This document shows, piece by piece, positions 1 through 19,195 of a stretch of DNA of 64,000 nucleotides (position 1 is its first letter; each line of letters opens with the position of its first letter). The position numbers and the translations under genes are program-made. Source of the DNA: Chaenocephalus aceratus (lineage: Eukaryota > Chordata > Actinopteri > Perciformes > Channichthyidae); NCBI GenBank assembly GCA_023974075.1, contig CM043787.1, positions 36,607,691 through 36,671,690 on the forward strand, given 5' to 3'. The notes under the pieces were generated by a model. That model did no database searches. It was not told the origin of the DNA and saw nothing but the letters and a program-made list of their open reading frames with translations.

Positions 1-351
1 TTCAGCACTTAACCATTCATTTCAATACCCTGTGTTAGGGCCCTACAGTCATTTTACATTAAAACCAATTTAATATCTATTCAAATCTATCTTTTTAGAG
101 GTTATACATGTTGTGAATATACAGTATATGTTGTACTTGTTTGTGGTTATGTAAATACTGCTGCAGAAATTGGCATAATTGGGTATGAATAGAGGCTGAA
201 CTTATTATACTGTGTATAATGTTAATTATTGCTAACACCCGAGCTACTGCATTTGCCACTCAGCTCTCTCTATTAAAGTGTAATGTCGAGGTCTTTCTTC
301 TGTTCAATGGATACACACAGAACACACACTTTGTCTTCCCTCACAAACACT
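1..351. other. No gene seen
   Basis: AT-rich sequence with no convincing reading frame, splice pair or repeat. It is the left flank of the MITE-like element that begins near 352. Confidence 0.5.
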
Positions 352-1411
352 GGGGCTGAAGTCGAATAGTCCATTTAGCTTAGGAACCTTCCTAAAGGAG
401 TGAAATTACCCGGAAGTCCCTCAGTAGCAGCCATGATAAGTGCTGTTCGAATTCTCTAGAATGATGAGAATGATAGGAAAGGAGGTTTCAAACTTCCTTT
501 ATAACCTCCTTTAGCTTAGGAACCACTGGACCTCCCTAACCGACAGGAGAAGCGAAAATGCTGCCCCATAATGCCTTGCAGCCGCAGCATCTGCCGTCAC
601 TCAACAGTCGGCCGTTCACGGAAACAACCGATTATGACCGAGAAATGATATCATGAAAGTTACGGTGCTTATTAAGCATTTTAAAACATAGGTGGTAATT
701 TGCCAAAGTGCTTTGTTTTGAACGTTCATCAGTATTATACTCAAAAAGAGAAATATGAACGCTAGTTTTCACTGAAATGATCAAATAAAGTCAACATTTC
801 AGTCTTTACTGAGCTGTGTGGGGTTTGTTCAACTTTTAAAAGATGTTTGAATGGTGATATACACAGTGATAGATGTTAAGGACTAACGTTTATAATAAAT
901 ACATTTGTATTGATTTTAAGACCTTTAGTTCATACAATCATACGTATTGGGATCATTGGTGTTAATGTGGACCGGAGGGAGAGGGTGACGAGCAGAAGTT
1001 TCACTTTCCTTTTTTATTTCAATTCCAACTTTGGTCCTGAAGAATATGTTTCTCTGTTGTCCACGTTCATAAAGCAAAGCAGCAGCATCAGAGCACGGTG
1101 CAGAGTCTCTAGATGAGTCCGTCGTTCTTATTAAACATCCATGTTGTAGTCCGCTATATAGAAAACTGTAGTTTCCATAGTTTCCCCACAGCAGCAGACG
1201 CACACAATGACGTCCGCTGGCGCATCATAAACACGTCGGATAGTGAAAGTGCATTCGGATTCTCTAAAGTACCGCAGTCTCTTCTCCTAAGTCCTTTTGA
1301 ATTCTCCTATCCACTATCCCTTAACCCCGTGACGTTTCACTCAGAGGTCAAGGAATAGACGATAGGGTTAGAACTTAGGAGCTGATCTTTGGACTATTCG
1401 ACTGCAGCCTG
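352..1411. mobile_element. MITE-like DNA transposon remnant with terminal inverted repeats
   Basis: The left end (352-373) contains GCTGAAGTCGAATAGTCCA and the right end (1390-1411) contains TGGACTATTCGACTGCAGC. They are inverted copies matching at about 19 of 22 positions. TTTAGCTTAGGAACC occurs directly twice near the left end (374-388 and 511-525). Between them is a perfect 10-bp inverted repeat, AAAGGAGGTT at 478-487 and AACCTCCTTT at 503-512. No transposase frame is visible; the short open frames inside look incidental. I could not settle a target-site duplication, so the superfamily is open. The size and non-coding content suggest a non-autonomous cut-and-paste element. Confidence 0.6.
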
Positions 1412-3668
<2,257 letters not shown>

Positions 3669-3996
3669 AGGGGGATGAAAGACTTGGTGGTCAGACTCGG
3701 AGTTCTAATTGCTTTAGCAGCTACACTTGATGTTGATGGGGACACAATATAGTGCTGTTCTGTCCGGCGTGTCCTTTATAGTTGTCAAGGGTCACGTTAA
3801 CTTAACTAAGATGGTTTGTGTGTGGTGTGAGTGCGTGTGTGCGTGTGCATGTGAACTCTAGACCAGAGCGAGTCTCACTCAGCAATGGTATTTGTAACAC
3901 AAAACGTGTTGGCAGCCAACCAGAGCAGAGCATCCGGTCGATGACAGAGCTTTTGCAGATCATGAGTGAATTCAAGATGGAGAGCAGGCAAAGTAA

Positions 3997-10529
<6,533 letters not shown>

Positions 10530-10646
10530 TGTTTTAATTTTGTTGTATGTATGTTTGTATGTTTTGTGTGTGCGAGGACCCCAAGAAGAATAGCCAATGC
10601 TCATGCTAGTGCTAATGGGGACCCTAATAAAGACATAAAGACATAA
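10530..10646 (+). mobile_element. LINE 3'-end relic
   Basis: The segment contains GAGGACCCCAAGAAGAATAG, then a block like GCTAATGGGGACCCTAATAA, and ends in a short tandem tail of the AAAGACAT type. This arrangement is familiar from 3' ends of teleost non-LTR retrotransposons; I recall it by pattern, not by search. No reverse transcriptase sequence precedes it, so it is a heavily 5'-truncated copy. Confidence 0.5.
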
Positions 10647-11280
10647 TATAAAGAGTGTGCAGTCTGAAAATGCAATATGTCAAACTGCTGATTCTGAGAT
10701 AATTCAGCTATTCAAATGACCAGACCAAGAATGGATTAATAACTCTTCCCTCATTCTCAAATGTACTTCACTGTGTCTCGCGGTCTGCTTTGATGTGTGC
10801 TACGTCATCTGATTTAGAGAGATTTCAGTGATCATGACTTCTTCTCGCTGAACTCTGTGTCAAGAGGAGGAATATGTAGACGAGGGAAAGAAAGGACAAG
10901 GACCAGAGAGAGATAAGGTACGAAGAGAGAGCCGATGTGTGGAGAGGAGTTATCACCTAGGTGACCTGAGGCGATGTGATGGGACTTGTCGTCACCTTCG
11001 CAATCAGAGAGCAAGACATTGAATCAAAGCAAGATAGAAAGAGCCAATGCACGGACATTACACCCAGAAACCATCTGTGCATGTGGTCCTCTGCATGTGT
11101 TTATCCAGCAGAGATACTTCTCTTTTCCAGTGTGAGAGGCAAACTGTTGTTCATATGGTTTTGTTCAGAAGACCCCCACCAGAATGGACACCTCCACAGT
11201 CCTTAATGCCCCCTCCTGAGGTGTGAGATCATGTCTGCACCAGGGATGTTGCCAACAGAACGGAGAAGCATGCACAAACC

Positions 11281-11320
<40 letters not shown>

Positions 11321-14300
11321 CGCATGTGAGCGAGCGTGCATATGTATGTAAGCATGTGTGTGAAGCAGATGGGAGGAAAGAAAGAAATTAGAGAGGGGTA
11401 AAAGGAGAGTAGCGACAGAAAGTCTGCGAGAGCATGTGTGTGTGTCTCCGTGTGTGTGTGTGTGTGTTGGACTGAGAGGGCTGTGAGGGGTTAGGGGGAG
11501 GCGGAAGGGAGAGGAGAGGGGGAGCACTGTGGTTAGGCATCCAGAGTCAGTGAACATTTTTCTGGCAGGCCCTCTCTGTGCTCCTGGCTGCTTGCCCGGC
11601 TCTGAAGCAAACTTAAACAAACTCCTGTTGCAGCCATCTGCTGGGCCCGCGGGATAAATCACAGCACTGCTCCGCTACGTACAACTCAGCCGCACCACTA
11701 TCAGGTTACTGTGTTAGTGGCCTCACACACATTCACACACACACACACGCTCTCTCTTAGGCATGCAGGCACACATTGAAGTCTCTCTCATCCACACGCA
11801 CAGACACACACACACCGAGCTGCGCGTCAGCCTGGAGCCAGGGCCTGCCATGGGGCTCACACCGCCAGGAGAGGCCAGCAACATGTGGCCCCGCTAATAC
11901 CACAGGGAAAGATGAAGAGGATGGAGGGAGAAAAAGAGGGAAGAGGGGTGAAAGAAGGGGGGTGAAGAGATAGAGAGAGGAAGGCTGAAGTGATGGGGGG
12001 ACAAGGGGGAAAGGTGAGAGATGGACAAAAGAGAAAAATGGGAAGAGACCTCTGACACCTAACTCGGGCCGTGTGATATTTTGATAGCCCCCCGTAGAAG
12101 AGAAGAACATAAAAACATCTACAACCCCTCTGCCTCTGTTGGCTTTCATAACACTTTATTTTTATAACAGGGGCTTAAGGAGGAAACACATTTTAAAAAC
12201 ACATTCTTCTCTCTGTTATTTCTTTGGTCAAGGATCTAACATTAAACTACCATTGCCAATAAACACCATGCTAATGCCATGTAGAGTCAGTAACGGTGCA
12301 GCTGTACCCCAAGGAGGTCGGGGATCACTCGCAAATTGGGTTAAATCTACTCTGGTGGCTTACCACTCCTCCCTGTGGCCTTGAGGCTGTGCTCTTCACA
12401 TTAACCATGACTAGCCCATTGGTCCACATCGCACACAGCTCCTGACCGTGTGGCAAATACCACTGACCAAGTTGGCAGGTCGTATGCTAGCGCACTGCTA
12501 GCCCGATAGCATTGGATTAGGACATGCTTTCAATAAGTCACGGACATTAATCAGCATCTGTAAACAGCCTCATGAAATATAAACTAATAACATTCCAAAA
12601 GTGCAAATGGCGTACTTGAAAGAGAAAGCGGGGGAAAAGTAACAAATAAATAATGACAGGCCTTGGGGAAGTATCTGTGGTATCTATCTGTAACACAGAT
12701 GGGGAAACTGTATCGGTTTATGTCTGACTCATAGCATGGTCATGTCAGTCAGTGGGGGGGGGGGGGGGAATTTTACCCATGGAAACTATTTACAAAGTCC
12801 CTGTAGCTCCTCACTATGTATGTGTGCTCATGCATCTGTGTTCATGTTTATGTGTGTGTCCACTCATGGATGGCTAATGTTGAGGATTCTCATGTTTGAA
12901 ATGTGCTTTGGATTACTAACTGGATCACATTAACAACCCAAACTAAACTTTATCAAATGTGTACCTTTAGTATGCCGTTTACACATACCACCCACTAAAC
13001 GACAACTTCAGACAGCTTTTCAAACAGGCAATATCTAAGGAAATAAGTTCCTTTAACGCTCATGAAGGCTACCAAAACTCTCATCTGAAGATCTACTTTT
13101 AGCATACAGTGCAGACACTACATAACACCAAATGATTTAGAGCTACTGTATAGTCTGTGAACTGCATTCTTCCAGAGGTATCAGTCTCCAGCCTCATGGG
13201 AGGATCAGTCCAAAACTCCGCCTCTGTCAATTTCTTCCCAGCTGTCCCGGAGCTGGCAGGACAAGCTGAGTATGTGAGAGACCAGGTGGCTGGACCGGCA
13301 TTTGTGGGGGTGGGGTGGTGGGGGAGTCACGGCCAGGACTTGGGGATACTGACGGGAGGAGGGAGTAATCCAAGGAGGGAATGTTTTCCTCAGCCAAAAT
13401 AAGCACCCTGAAGATCACCAGCAATGCTTATCATTATCTCTCCTCTGGTTGGCTGACAGAAAGAGGGTGAAGCTGTCTGGCGTCTGGTTGGTCAGAGCCA
13501 GTGATTGAGAGTAGGGCAAGAGGTTGTGAGGTATATTTAGTCCACTACAGGGGGGCTATTTTGGCTCCAGCAGACATCTTTAGTTGGCCTGTCAGCAGGG
13601 TGGGAGCAAATCTTCCTTATTTTCTCCCCATTGGTAGTATTAGCAGAAAAGAGGGGGAAACGTAAGACATGAGGATGCGAGAGCAAACAAAGTATGCACT
13701 TGGGAGGTCTGAAAGAGCAGGACTAATGAGCAGCACTTAATAGCAATGAATTATATCCAGTCTGCTAAGAGCATAAGTTATATGTTAAATGTCTGGCAAG
13801 GAAATAGGTCTGCCATTAGCTACTGTGTTATCACACACTCCCGCCGTGTCCAGGTGCAGAACCACACACACAGACATGCACACTTCCACACACGCACAGC
13901 TGTGGCACAATCCAGCTGCATTTTCCAGCAAGAGAGCAAACACCTGCCAGTGGTCCCAACCACCTGGCAGACACACGTGCACAAACACAAGCATGCAGCT
14001 GTTCTGTATGTACATTTTGTCAACGACTACATACTGTATGTGTGGATGCAAGTGCATGTCTATGAATGTATGCATTTATACGTGACTGTGGGTGAGAGCG
14101 TGTTTGGCCGGAGGGCAGCTGGCAGAGAGAGCTGAGCTATGGTCGCATTACACTCCGTCCTCTATAATTACCACAGTCAAACCAGGTTTAATACCGTAAA
14201 AGCCAGACTCCAGGGCAGTAAAGCACAGCAGCCTTTACAGCATCACTTCTCTCTCGAATTGGCCTCTTGCTGTGCCATGCTAGCCTCCGGTCTAGTAAGA

Positions 14301-16746
14301 ACCAATTACTAAAAAATAAGACGTACAGTATAGAAATTGCCAAACATCATGATTTGAGAATGTGCACCTGCCTAAAATAATATGGTATTCACAAAAAAAA
14401 GTACATTGGCTCTCTTCTAGATAAAAGAAAAAGTTGAAAGGCTTTCAAACAAAAAGGTTTCACCCAGCAGAGTTACACAAACATTTGTACAAAACAAAAC
14501 AAGAAATTGTTAGCAGCGTAAGAATGACAGAATGGTCCTTTGACCATGTAGGAAGCTAGGACAGTGTCCTGATCACAAAGTAAGAATGCTGAATCCCAAA
14601 AGGACTGCTCAAACCCTTAGCATGAACTCCCTCTAATGTCGACATAAAGAGGACTTCCTTAAATATCCCATTGCACACAAATATTACAAAAACTCCCAAA
14701 TAACACTTGAAATGTTACACACTTACCTTTACAGTAGCAGTACCTACTGCTAATGGCACTTTTTCTGAGGTGCATCTTTGAAGCATGCTAATAGCTGGCA
14801 GGAAACGCAAGTCCTAGTTTGAAAACATCTCTTTAAAAATATGTTGATGAAATGACTATGCCCATGAGAGCTCTTCAACCTGCATGTAGTTATTTACTAT
14901 AGGTCTTGTTCCATACTATAATTGTCTTAGGTAGTCCAGAAATGTTAAGTGCAGGGACAAGAGGAACAAAGGGAAATGGGTAAAAGAGTAAACCACCATA
15001 AGCGTGCGGCACACAGCCCATTCTTCACTAAAGCTAAGAATGAAAGGAGAGAAGCAGAAAATAATGTAAAATGTATGATAGAGAAGACAGAAGTACACAG
15101 TATGTGTTCAAGCATTAAAATGATCAAATCCTTATTCAATCAGGCTCTGAAAATAATGATTAAAAAAGCCTATCAGGTGGCTTCACTGTTGAATACAATA
15201 AAAGGCAAAATCTCCTCGCTTTGAGAGCCTTACTCCCTTTTGTTTTCTCAAATAGTTGAATTGGCGTATACAGTATGTGTGTGCATTTCTGTGTTTTGGT
15301 GTGTGTATTATGTGATGTGTTGTATTTTTAAATCTGTGAAGTGTAATATGCACATCAAATCAGTTTCACGCTGTGTATTGTTAAATCATATTCCCAGTGA
15401 AATAAATACAAATTCAATTATGTGGCCGGAAACGTAACAATCCCACGTCCAATCACAGCACAGCCATCTAGTTCACATATAGTTTACTATGTGTCCCCAA
15501 CCTGACCTTTTGCATACACACATTTTGGTGCCAAATATTCACTGCAGGGTTCATGGATGCAGGGTTTAGAGGGACACTGCCCTCTCTGTTCCTCTTTCAC
15601 CCTGTCCACTCAAGTGTATTTGGACATTTGTTTTAATGAAGGCAAGATTGCCAGGCACAATTAATGATTTGAAGAGTTTTGTTTCACTGACATTAAAAAG
15701 GAACAACTGTTTCTGATTTGTAAATGTATACAACAGAATTTAGTCTGTAATATAACCAGCTAAAGGCACCTGTAACAATATATTCCTGCAATCAGCTGAC
15801 CTGTTGTGATAACAGACAATTTAGGCTGATTGTATCTCTTCTCAGTTTAGAGCTGATACCACCAATATAACACATGACCTTTGCTGACCCTATCCCTGAG
15901 TGCTGAGCAAATACTCACCTCTCCGCTTGGTTCTGCAGGGTGAGAAGGTCAGTATGCCTTCATCTGTCAGCTACTAACTAGATGGAAGTCTGCACCCAGA
16001 CAAGCCCCAAAACCACACCTACCTTTTCAACCATCATGCATCAAAAAACAACCTTTAAGCAGTGGTGCTACGATCTTATTCACTTAAAAACTACAGTGAG
16101 CTGCCTCCGCGTCATTCACTCTTTGCACTCAATGACATTCCTATTTGTACCAACACAGGATGCGAGGAACTTCTGGCAATGCTTGATTCAATTACTCTCC
16201 TTTCCTATTTGGTAATCTCCTGCTTTTAAGACTATAGTGTCTGTTATGATCCTATTTGTCATATATTTATCAATTTGGACTGCCAACCAATGAAAACAAA
16301 TCTCTTGGGGTGAAGTACAGATATATTTGCTGGAACGACAAATTAGCTGCATATTATTTAAAGATCATCCCCTTAGGTTTGCTAGTTTATTTGTAACTTG
16401 CATAACAAACTCACCTGCATGCCAGGGTTGGTTTTCAGTCTTTGCCTTTTCACTTTCCTCTTTCTTTCTGCATTTCCTGCATCAAATCAAACTACATCAA
16501 AATGCAGCCTTGGTCAAAAGCAAGAAAGCTACCAGTCAAATAATTGTAACAACCATAAATTACATTATTTATATTTAAATGCAGATAACTTAAAAATATT
16601 ACAGTAAAAATTAAATGTTAAAAAACTGACGGTGTGTCTTTGCTAAGGTTGTTAGGTTAAAAGGAGAAAGCCAGTTAAAAGCTAGCGAACTAGCTAAGCT
16701 AGCCAAGTAAATTGGCTGGTGTTTACACATTCAGCACCAACAACCT
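10647..16746. other. No supported gene; intergenic or intronic sequence
   Basis: Mostly unique-looking sequence with short TG arrays at 11283-11318 and 11435-11467, a G/A-rich tract near 11930-12040 and a poly-G run near 12757. Two places have good paired splice signals on the minus strand (14727-14794 and 15919-15970); these are treated as unproven candidate exons. Nothing else was recognised. Confidence 0.45.
11283..11318 (+). repeat. (TG)n microsatellite
   Basis: About 36 bp TG array; a shorter one follows at 11435-11467. Confidence 0.95.
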
Positions 16747-17212
16747 GGGGGGTATACTGCGAAGCAGGATTTTCGTTTAGCCGGCTAAATTCAGGGCAAA
16801 CTCCGGCTTTCCGGTCATCCGAAGCTGGTTCTCTTTTTAGCAGGCTAGATCTCCATGGTAATATATGCTAAGCAGCTAACCTGGTCGGGACCAGGTTAGG
16901 TTGCAGGCTAAGAGATCAACTCAGTGAAAGCACTGCCTGCTGACCAATCAGAGCTCAGTGTGCGGAGTTTAAAGCGATCAAGTCATATTACAGGAGAAAG
17001 GAAATACAGAAAAACTGCCGTCGCAGGAAAGACGGCCGGCAAAAATCACCGACTGTGTGAACGTGAACATTAATAGAATATCACCTCCCATCTTCAGAGC
17101 AATCTGACTATTATAACATTAGCGTTAAGAAAGCTTACTTAAATATCTGCCACAACATAAGTAACCGGATCAGAGTACATTAAGTACAGTCCGCGGCATA
17201 TCACTTCATAAT

Positions 17213-17216
17213 GTAT
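17213..17216. repeat. Target-site duplication GTAT (left copy)
   Basis: GTAT directly precedes the 5' LTR and again follows the 3' LTR at 18619-18622. The paralogous unoccupied site at 36024-36027 has a single GTAT in the same context (AATGTATCATAT). Confidence 0.85.
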
Positions 17217-17526
17217 TGTAGCGATCCTGCATAGGATGTTCAGGGTGTCACTCAGGCATCCCCCGTCTCTCTGCCAATCATAGAGCTGCACAGTGATGCT
17301 GGTTGAGGTGCGGGCCTGTGGTTGGGGGAGCGGACGGGGGAGGGCGGGGAGTTGTGACGTAGACACTGCTATATTTATATGTGTCGGGGTAGGAGTTAAG
17401 TCAGTGTGGGAAGTGTGAGGTAGAACCCCCACAATGTACCTGTACCTGTGATCATCTGTAAGAATATCTGTTATTAAAGCCTAATAACGAGAAGCCTGTT
17501 TCCGACTCCACCTTGCGAACGTTACA
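17217..17526 (+). repeat. 5' LTR
   Basis: 310 bp, TGTAGCGATCC to CGTTACA. It contains a possible TATA-like run (CTATATTTATATG, near 17370) and a polyadenylation-like ATTAAA near 17474, as expected of U3-R-U5 organisation. Confidence 0.93.
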
Positions 17527-17527
17527 T

Positions 17528-17541
17528 TGGTGTCAGAAGTG
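17528..17541 (+). other. Primer binding site of the LTR element
   Basis: TGGTGTCAGAAGTG begins with TGG, the complement of a tRNA CCA end, and lies just inside the 5' LTR. The tRNA species was not determined. Confidence 0.75.
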
Positions 17542-17605
17542 ACTTTTCGAACGGAGGACGTCTGTCCTGACGGGAGTCCGTAACTGCGTCACGGAGCTAG
17601 CAGAG

Positions 17606-17863
17606 ATGGAAAAGTTCAGCAAGATGGGAGTGAAGCAGGAAAGTAGTGATGGAGAGGAAGAGGGAGCATGCGGGTGGTCGAAGGACATGAGCGGGGAGTT
17701 CATGAGTGCACGGGAGGCGAGAGAGCGCCTGAGAGAGTCGGCGGTGAAGATGGCTAGAGACGCGGGAATGTCGCCGTCTTCCGCGGCATTTCGCGCCATT
17801 TCCAAGCTGGATGTAAACAACAATGGCGGCGCCCATCGACCAGCAGCCTCTGAAAAGGCATAA
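17606..17863 (+). CDS. Short internal frame of the LTR element, possible gag start
   Basis: An 85-residue frame opens with ATG at 17606, about 80 bp after the 5' LTR, where gag normally begins. The product is charged and alpha-helix-like, with a run of Arg/Glu-rich residues in the middle (SAREARERLRES) and an acidic patch near the start (DGEEEG). It has no recognisable capsid or zinc-knuckle motif. It stops just after overlapping the start of a second frame at 17823. It may be a decayed or minimal gag 5' end, or an RNA-packaging region with an incidental frame. Translation is not demonstrated. Confidence 0.35.
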   Translation: MEKFSKMGVKQESSDGEEEGACGWSKDMSGEFMSAREARERLRESAVKMARDAGMSPSSAAFRAISKLDVNNNGGAHRPAASEKA

Positions 17864-18308
17864 GACCAGCCACACTCTCAGCCCATCTATAAAGGGTTCT
17901 CCTCACAGCGTGGAGACCAGCGTGTCAGTGGACAGCGTGGAGACCAGCGTGGAGACCAGCGTGTCAGTGGACAGCGTGGAGACCAGCGTGGAGACCAGCG
18001 TGGAGACCAGTGTGGAGACCAGCGTGTCAGTGGACAGCGTGGAGACCAGCGTGGAGACCAGCGTGGAGACCAGCGTGGAGACCAGTGTGGAGACCAGCGT
18101 GTCAGTGGACAGCGTGGAGACCAGCGTGTCAGTGGACAGCGTGGAGACCAGTGTGGAGACCAGCGTGTCAGTGGACAGCGTGGAGACCAGCGTGTCAGTG
18201 GACAGCCAGTGGGTTGGTCCCTGCAGAGTACTGGAGAGGGTGGGGGGAGTGTTTGTGCTGTGTTTTATTTGTTCCTCGTGGGCGAGGAACTTTGTAGTGG
18301 GGGGGTAG
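17823..18308 (+). CDS. Repeat-containing internal frame of the LTR element
   Basis: This 161-codon frame overlaps the 17606 frame by about 40 bp and ends at the TAG touching the 3' LTR. Residues 1-29 are non-repetitive and basic. Residues 30-128 are an uninterrupted array of two modules, VETS and VSVDS. The last 33 residues contain GPCRVLERVGG, which loosely resembles the C-terminal end of Gypsy pol polyproteins. The frame may therefore be what remains after deletion of most of gag-pol, with a minisatellite grown at the junction. The array stays open because both DNA units (12 and 15 bp) are multiples of three. Function unknown; protein production is doubtful. Confidence 0.35.
   Translation: MAAPIDQQPLKRHKTSHTLSPSIKGSPHSVETSVSVDSVETSVETSVSVDSVETSVETSVETSVETSVSVDSVETSVETSVETSVETSVETSVSVDSVETSVSVDSVETSVETSVSVDSVETSVSVDSQWVGPCRVLERVGGVFVLCFICSSWARNFVVGG
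17910..18206 (+). repeat. Two-module minisatellite (12-bp and 15-bp units)
   Basis: 297 bp made of 16 copies of GTGGAGACCAGC (some end AGT) interspersed with 7 copies of GTGTCAGTGGACAGC. The 12-mer block sizes run 1, 2, 4, 5, 1, 2, 1, each separated by one 15-mer. Units are nearly identical, indicating recent expansion. Confidence 0.95.
18296..18308 (+). other. Polypurine tract of the LTR element
   Basis: A purine-rich run containing seven consecutive G lies directly before the 3' LTR start TGTAGCG at 18309, the usual plus-strand priming position. Confidence 0.75.
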
Positions 18309-18618
18309 TGTAGCGATCCTGCATAGGATGTTCAGGGTGTCACTCAGGCATCCCCCGTCTCTCTGCCAATCATAGAGCTGCACAGTGATGCTGGTTGAGG
18401 TGCGGGCCTGTGGTTGGGGGAGCGGACGGGGGAGGGCGGGGAGTTGTGACGTAGACACTGCTATATTTATATGTGTCGGGGTAGGAGTTAAGTCAGTGTG
18501 GGAAGTGTGAGGTAGAACCCCCACAATGTACCTGTACCTGTGATCATCTGTAAGAATATCTGTTATTAAAGCCTAATAACGAGAAGCCTGTTTCCGACTC
18601 CACCTTGCGAACGTTACA
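18309..18618 (+). repeat. 3' LTR
   Basis: 310 bp; no difference from the 5' LTR was seen on reading both in full. It is followed by GTAT (18619-18622). Confidence 0.93.
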
Positions 18619-19195
18619 GTATCATATATCTCCTTTTCTGAGTCAGCTGAGCCGTATCTGGCCGTGCAACACTCACAGTGTCACATACTGTATGCAGAAG
18701 TATTATTTTAAGCAACACATTAAGTTGACGAAACACTCGAGACAAATATAATTAAAGTCAGATCGTGTTTTAGACGGGGCAGTGATATCATAAACCTGTT
18801 AATGTACGCATTCAAACACTTTTTCTTTTGCCAGCTGTATTCACCTTGCAGGTGCAGCTCTGTGGCTTTGATCCTGATCAAGTGTTTAATTCATGGATGT
18901 TTAAAGTTTAACTTCTTCATTTTTGACTAGTATTAAAGTTCACTTTTCATTCAGGAAGTATGACGCTGCGCTGTCAGTACGCTTCTCCATGTTTGTGATT
19001 GGTCGAATGCTCCAAATACCACCCCTTTCATGTGAACGCGCACCTAACTAGATAGGACACGGCTGGCTTGAGCGATCCACTTGATAACCAGCGTCGTAGT
19101 ACAGTTTAGCGAGAGCGCGTATGTTTTGGATTAGGCCAACCGGCTAACTCAAACATATCCAGGTTAGGTTGAACCAGGTTCGTAGCATAGGCCCC

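Larger units (their letters stand above)
17217..18618 (+). mobile_element. Non-autonomous LTR retrotransposon (Ty3/Gypsy-like, TRIM/LARD type)
   Basis: Two 310-bp direct repeats (17217-17526 and 18309-18618) begin TG and end CA and appear identical by eye. A 4-bp GTAT target duplication flanks them. A primer-binding-site-like TGGTGTCAGAAGTG starts two bases after the 5' LTR, and a G-rich polypurine tract abuts the 3' LTR. The internal region is only 782 bp. It holds a short frame at 17606-17863, an in-frame tandem array at 17910-18206 and a short terminal segment, with no protease, reverse transcriptase, RNase H or integrase. It must have been mobilised in trans. Identical LTRs imply a recent insertion or recent conversion. 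The 4-bp duplication and PBS fit Ty3/Gypsy better than Copia, but the assignment is inferred. Confidence 0.9.
16747..19195. mobile_element. DNA-transposon-like (MITE) element interrupted by an LTR retrotransposon
   Basis: The left end reads GGGGGGTATACTGCGAAGC and the right end, read on the other strand, GGGGCCTATGCTACGAACC. About 16 of 22 terminal bases match, and CCGGCTAA-type motifs recur just inside both ends. Removing the LTR element at 17217-18618 leaves about 1.05 kb. That sequence aligns by eye with 35827-36613, for example the blocks CCGTATCTGGCCGTGCAACA and GAAGTATGACGCTGCGCTGT. No transposase frame is present. The ends resemble PIF/Harbinger or ISL2EU-type fish MITEs, but the target duplication is unclear, so the class is tentative. 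Confidence 0.65.

Noticed and set aside
17910..18206. Regularly spaced repeats considered as a CRISPR array
   Set aside because: Units are contiguous 12-mers and 15-mers without unique spacers, and the genome is eukaryotic.
17139..18524. Two minus-strand frames with the same N-terminal protein (17139-17432 and 18195-18524)
   Set aside because: They are antisense readings of the two identical LTRs, so their similarity is due to the repeat, not to a gene pair.
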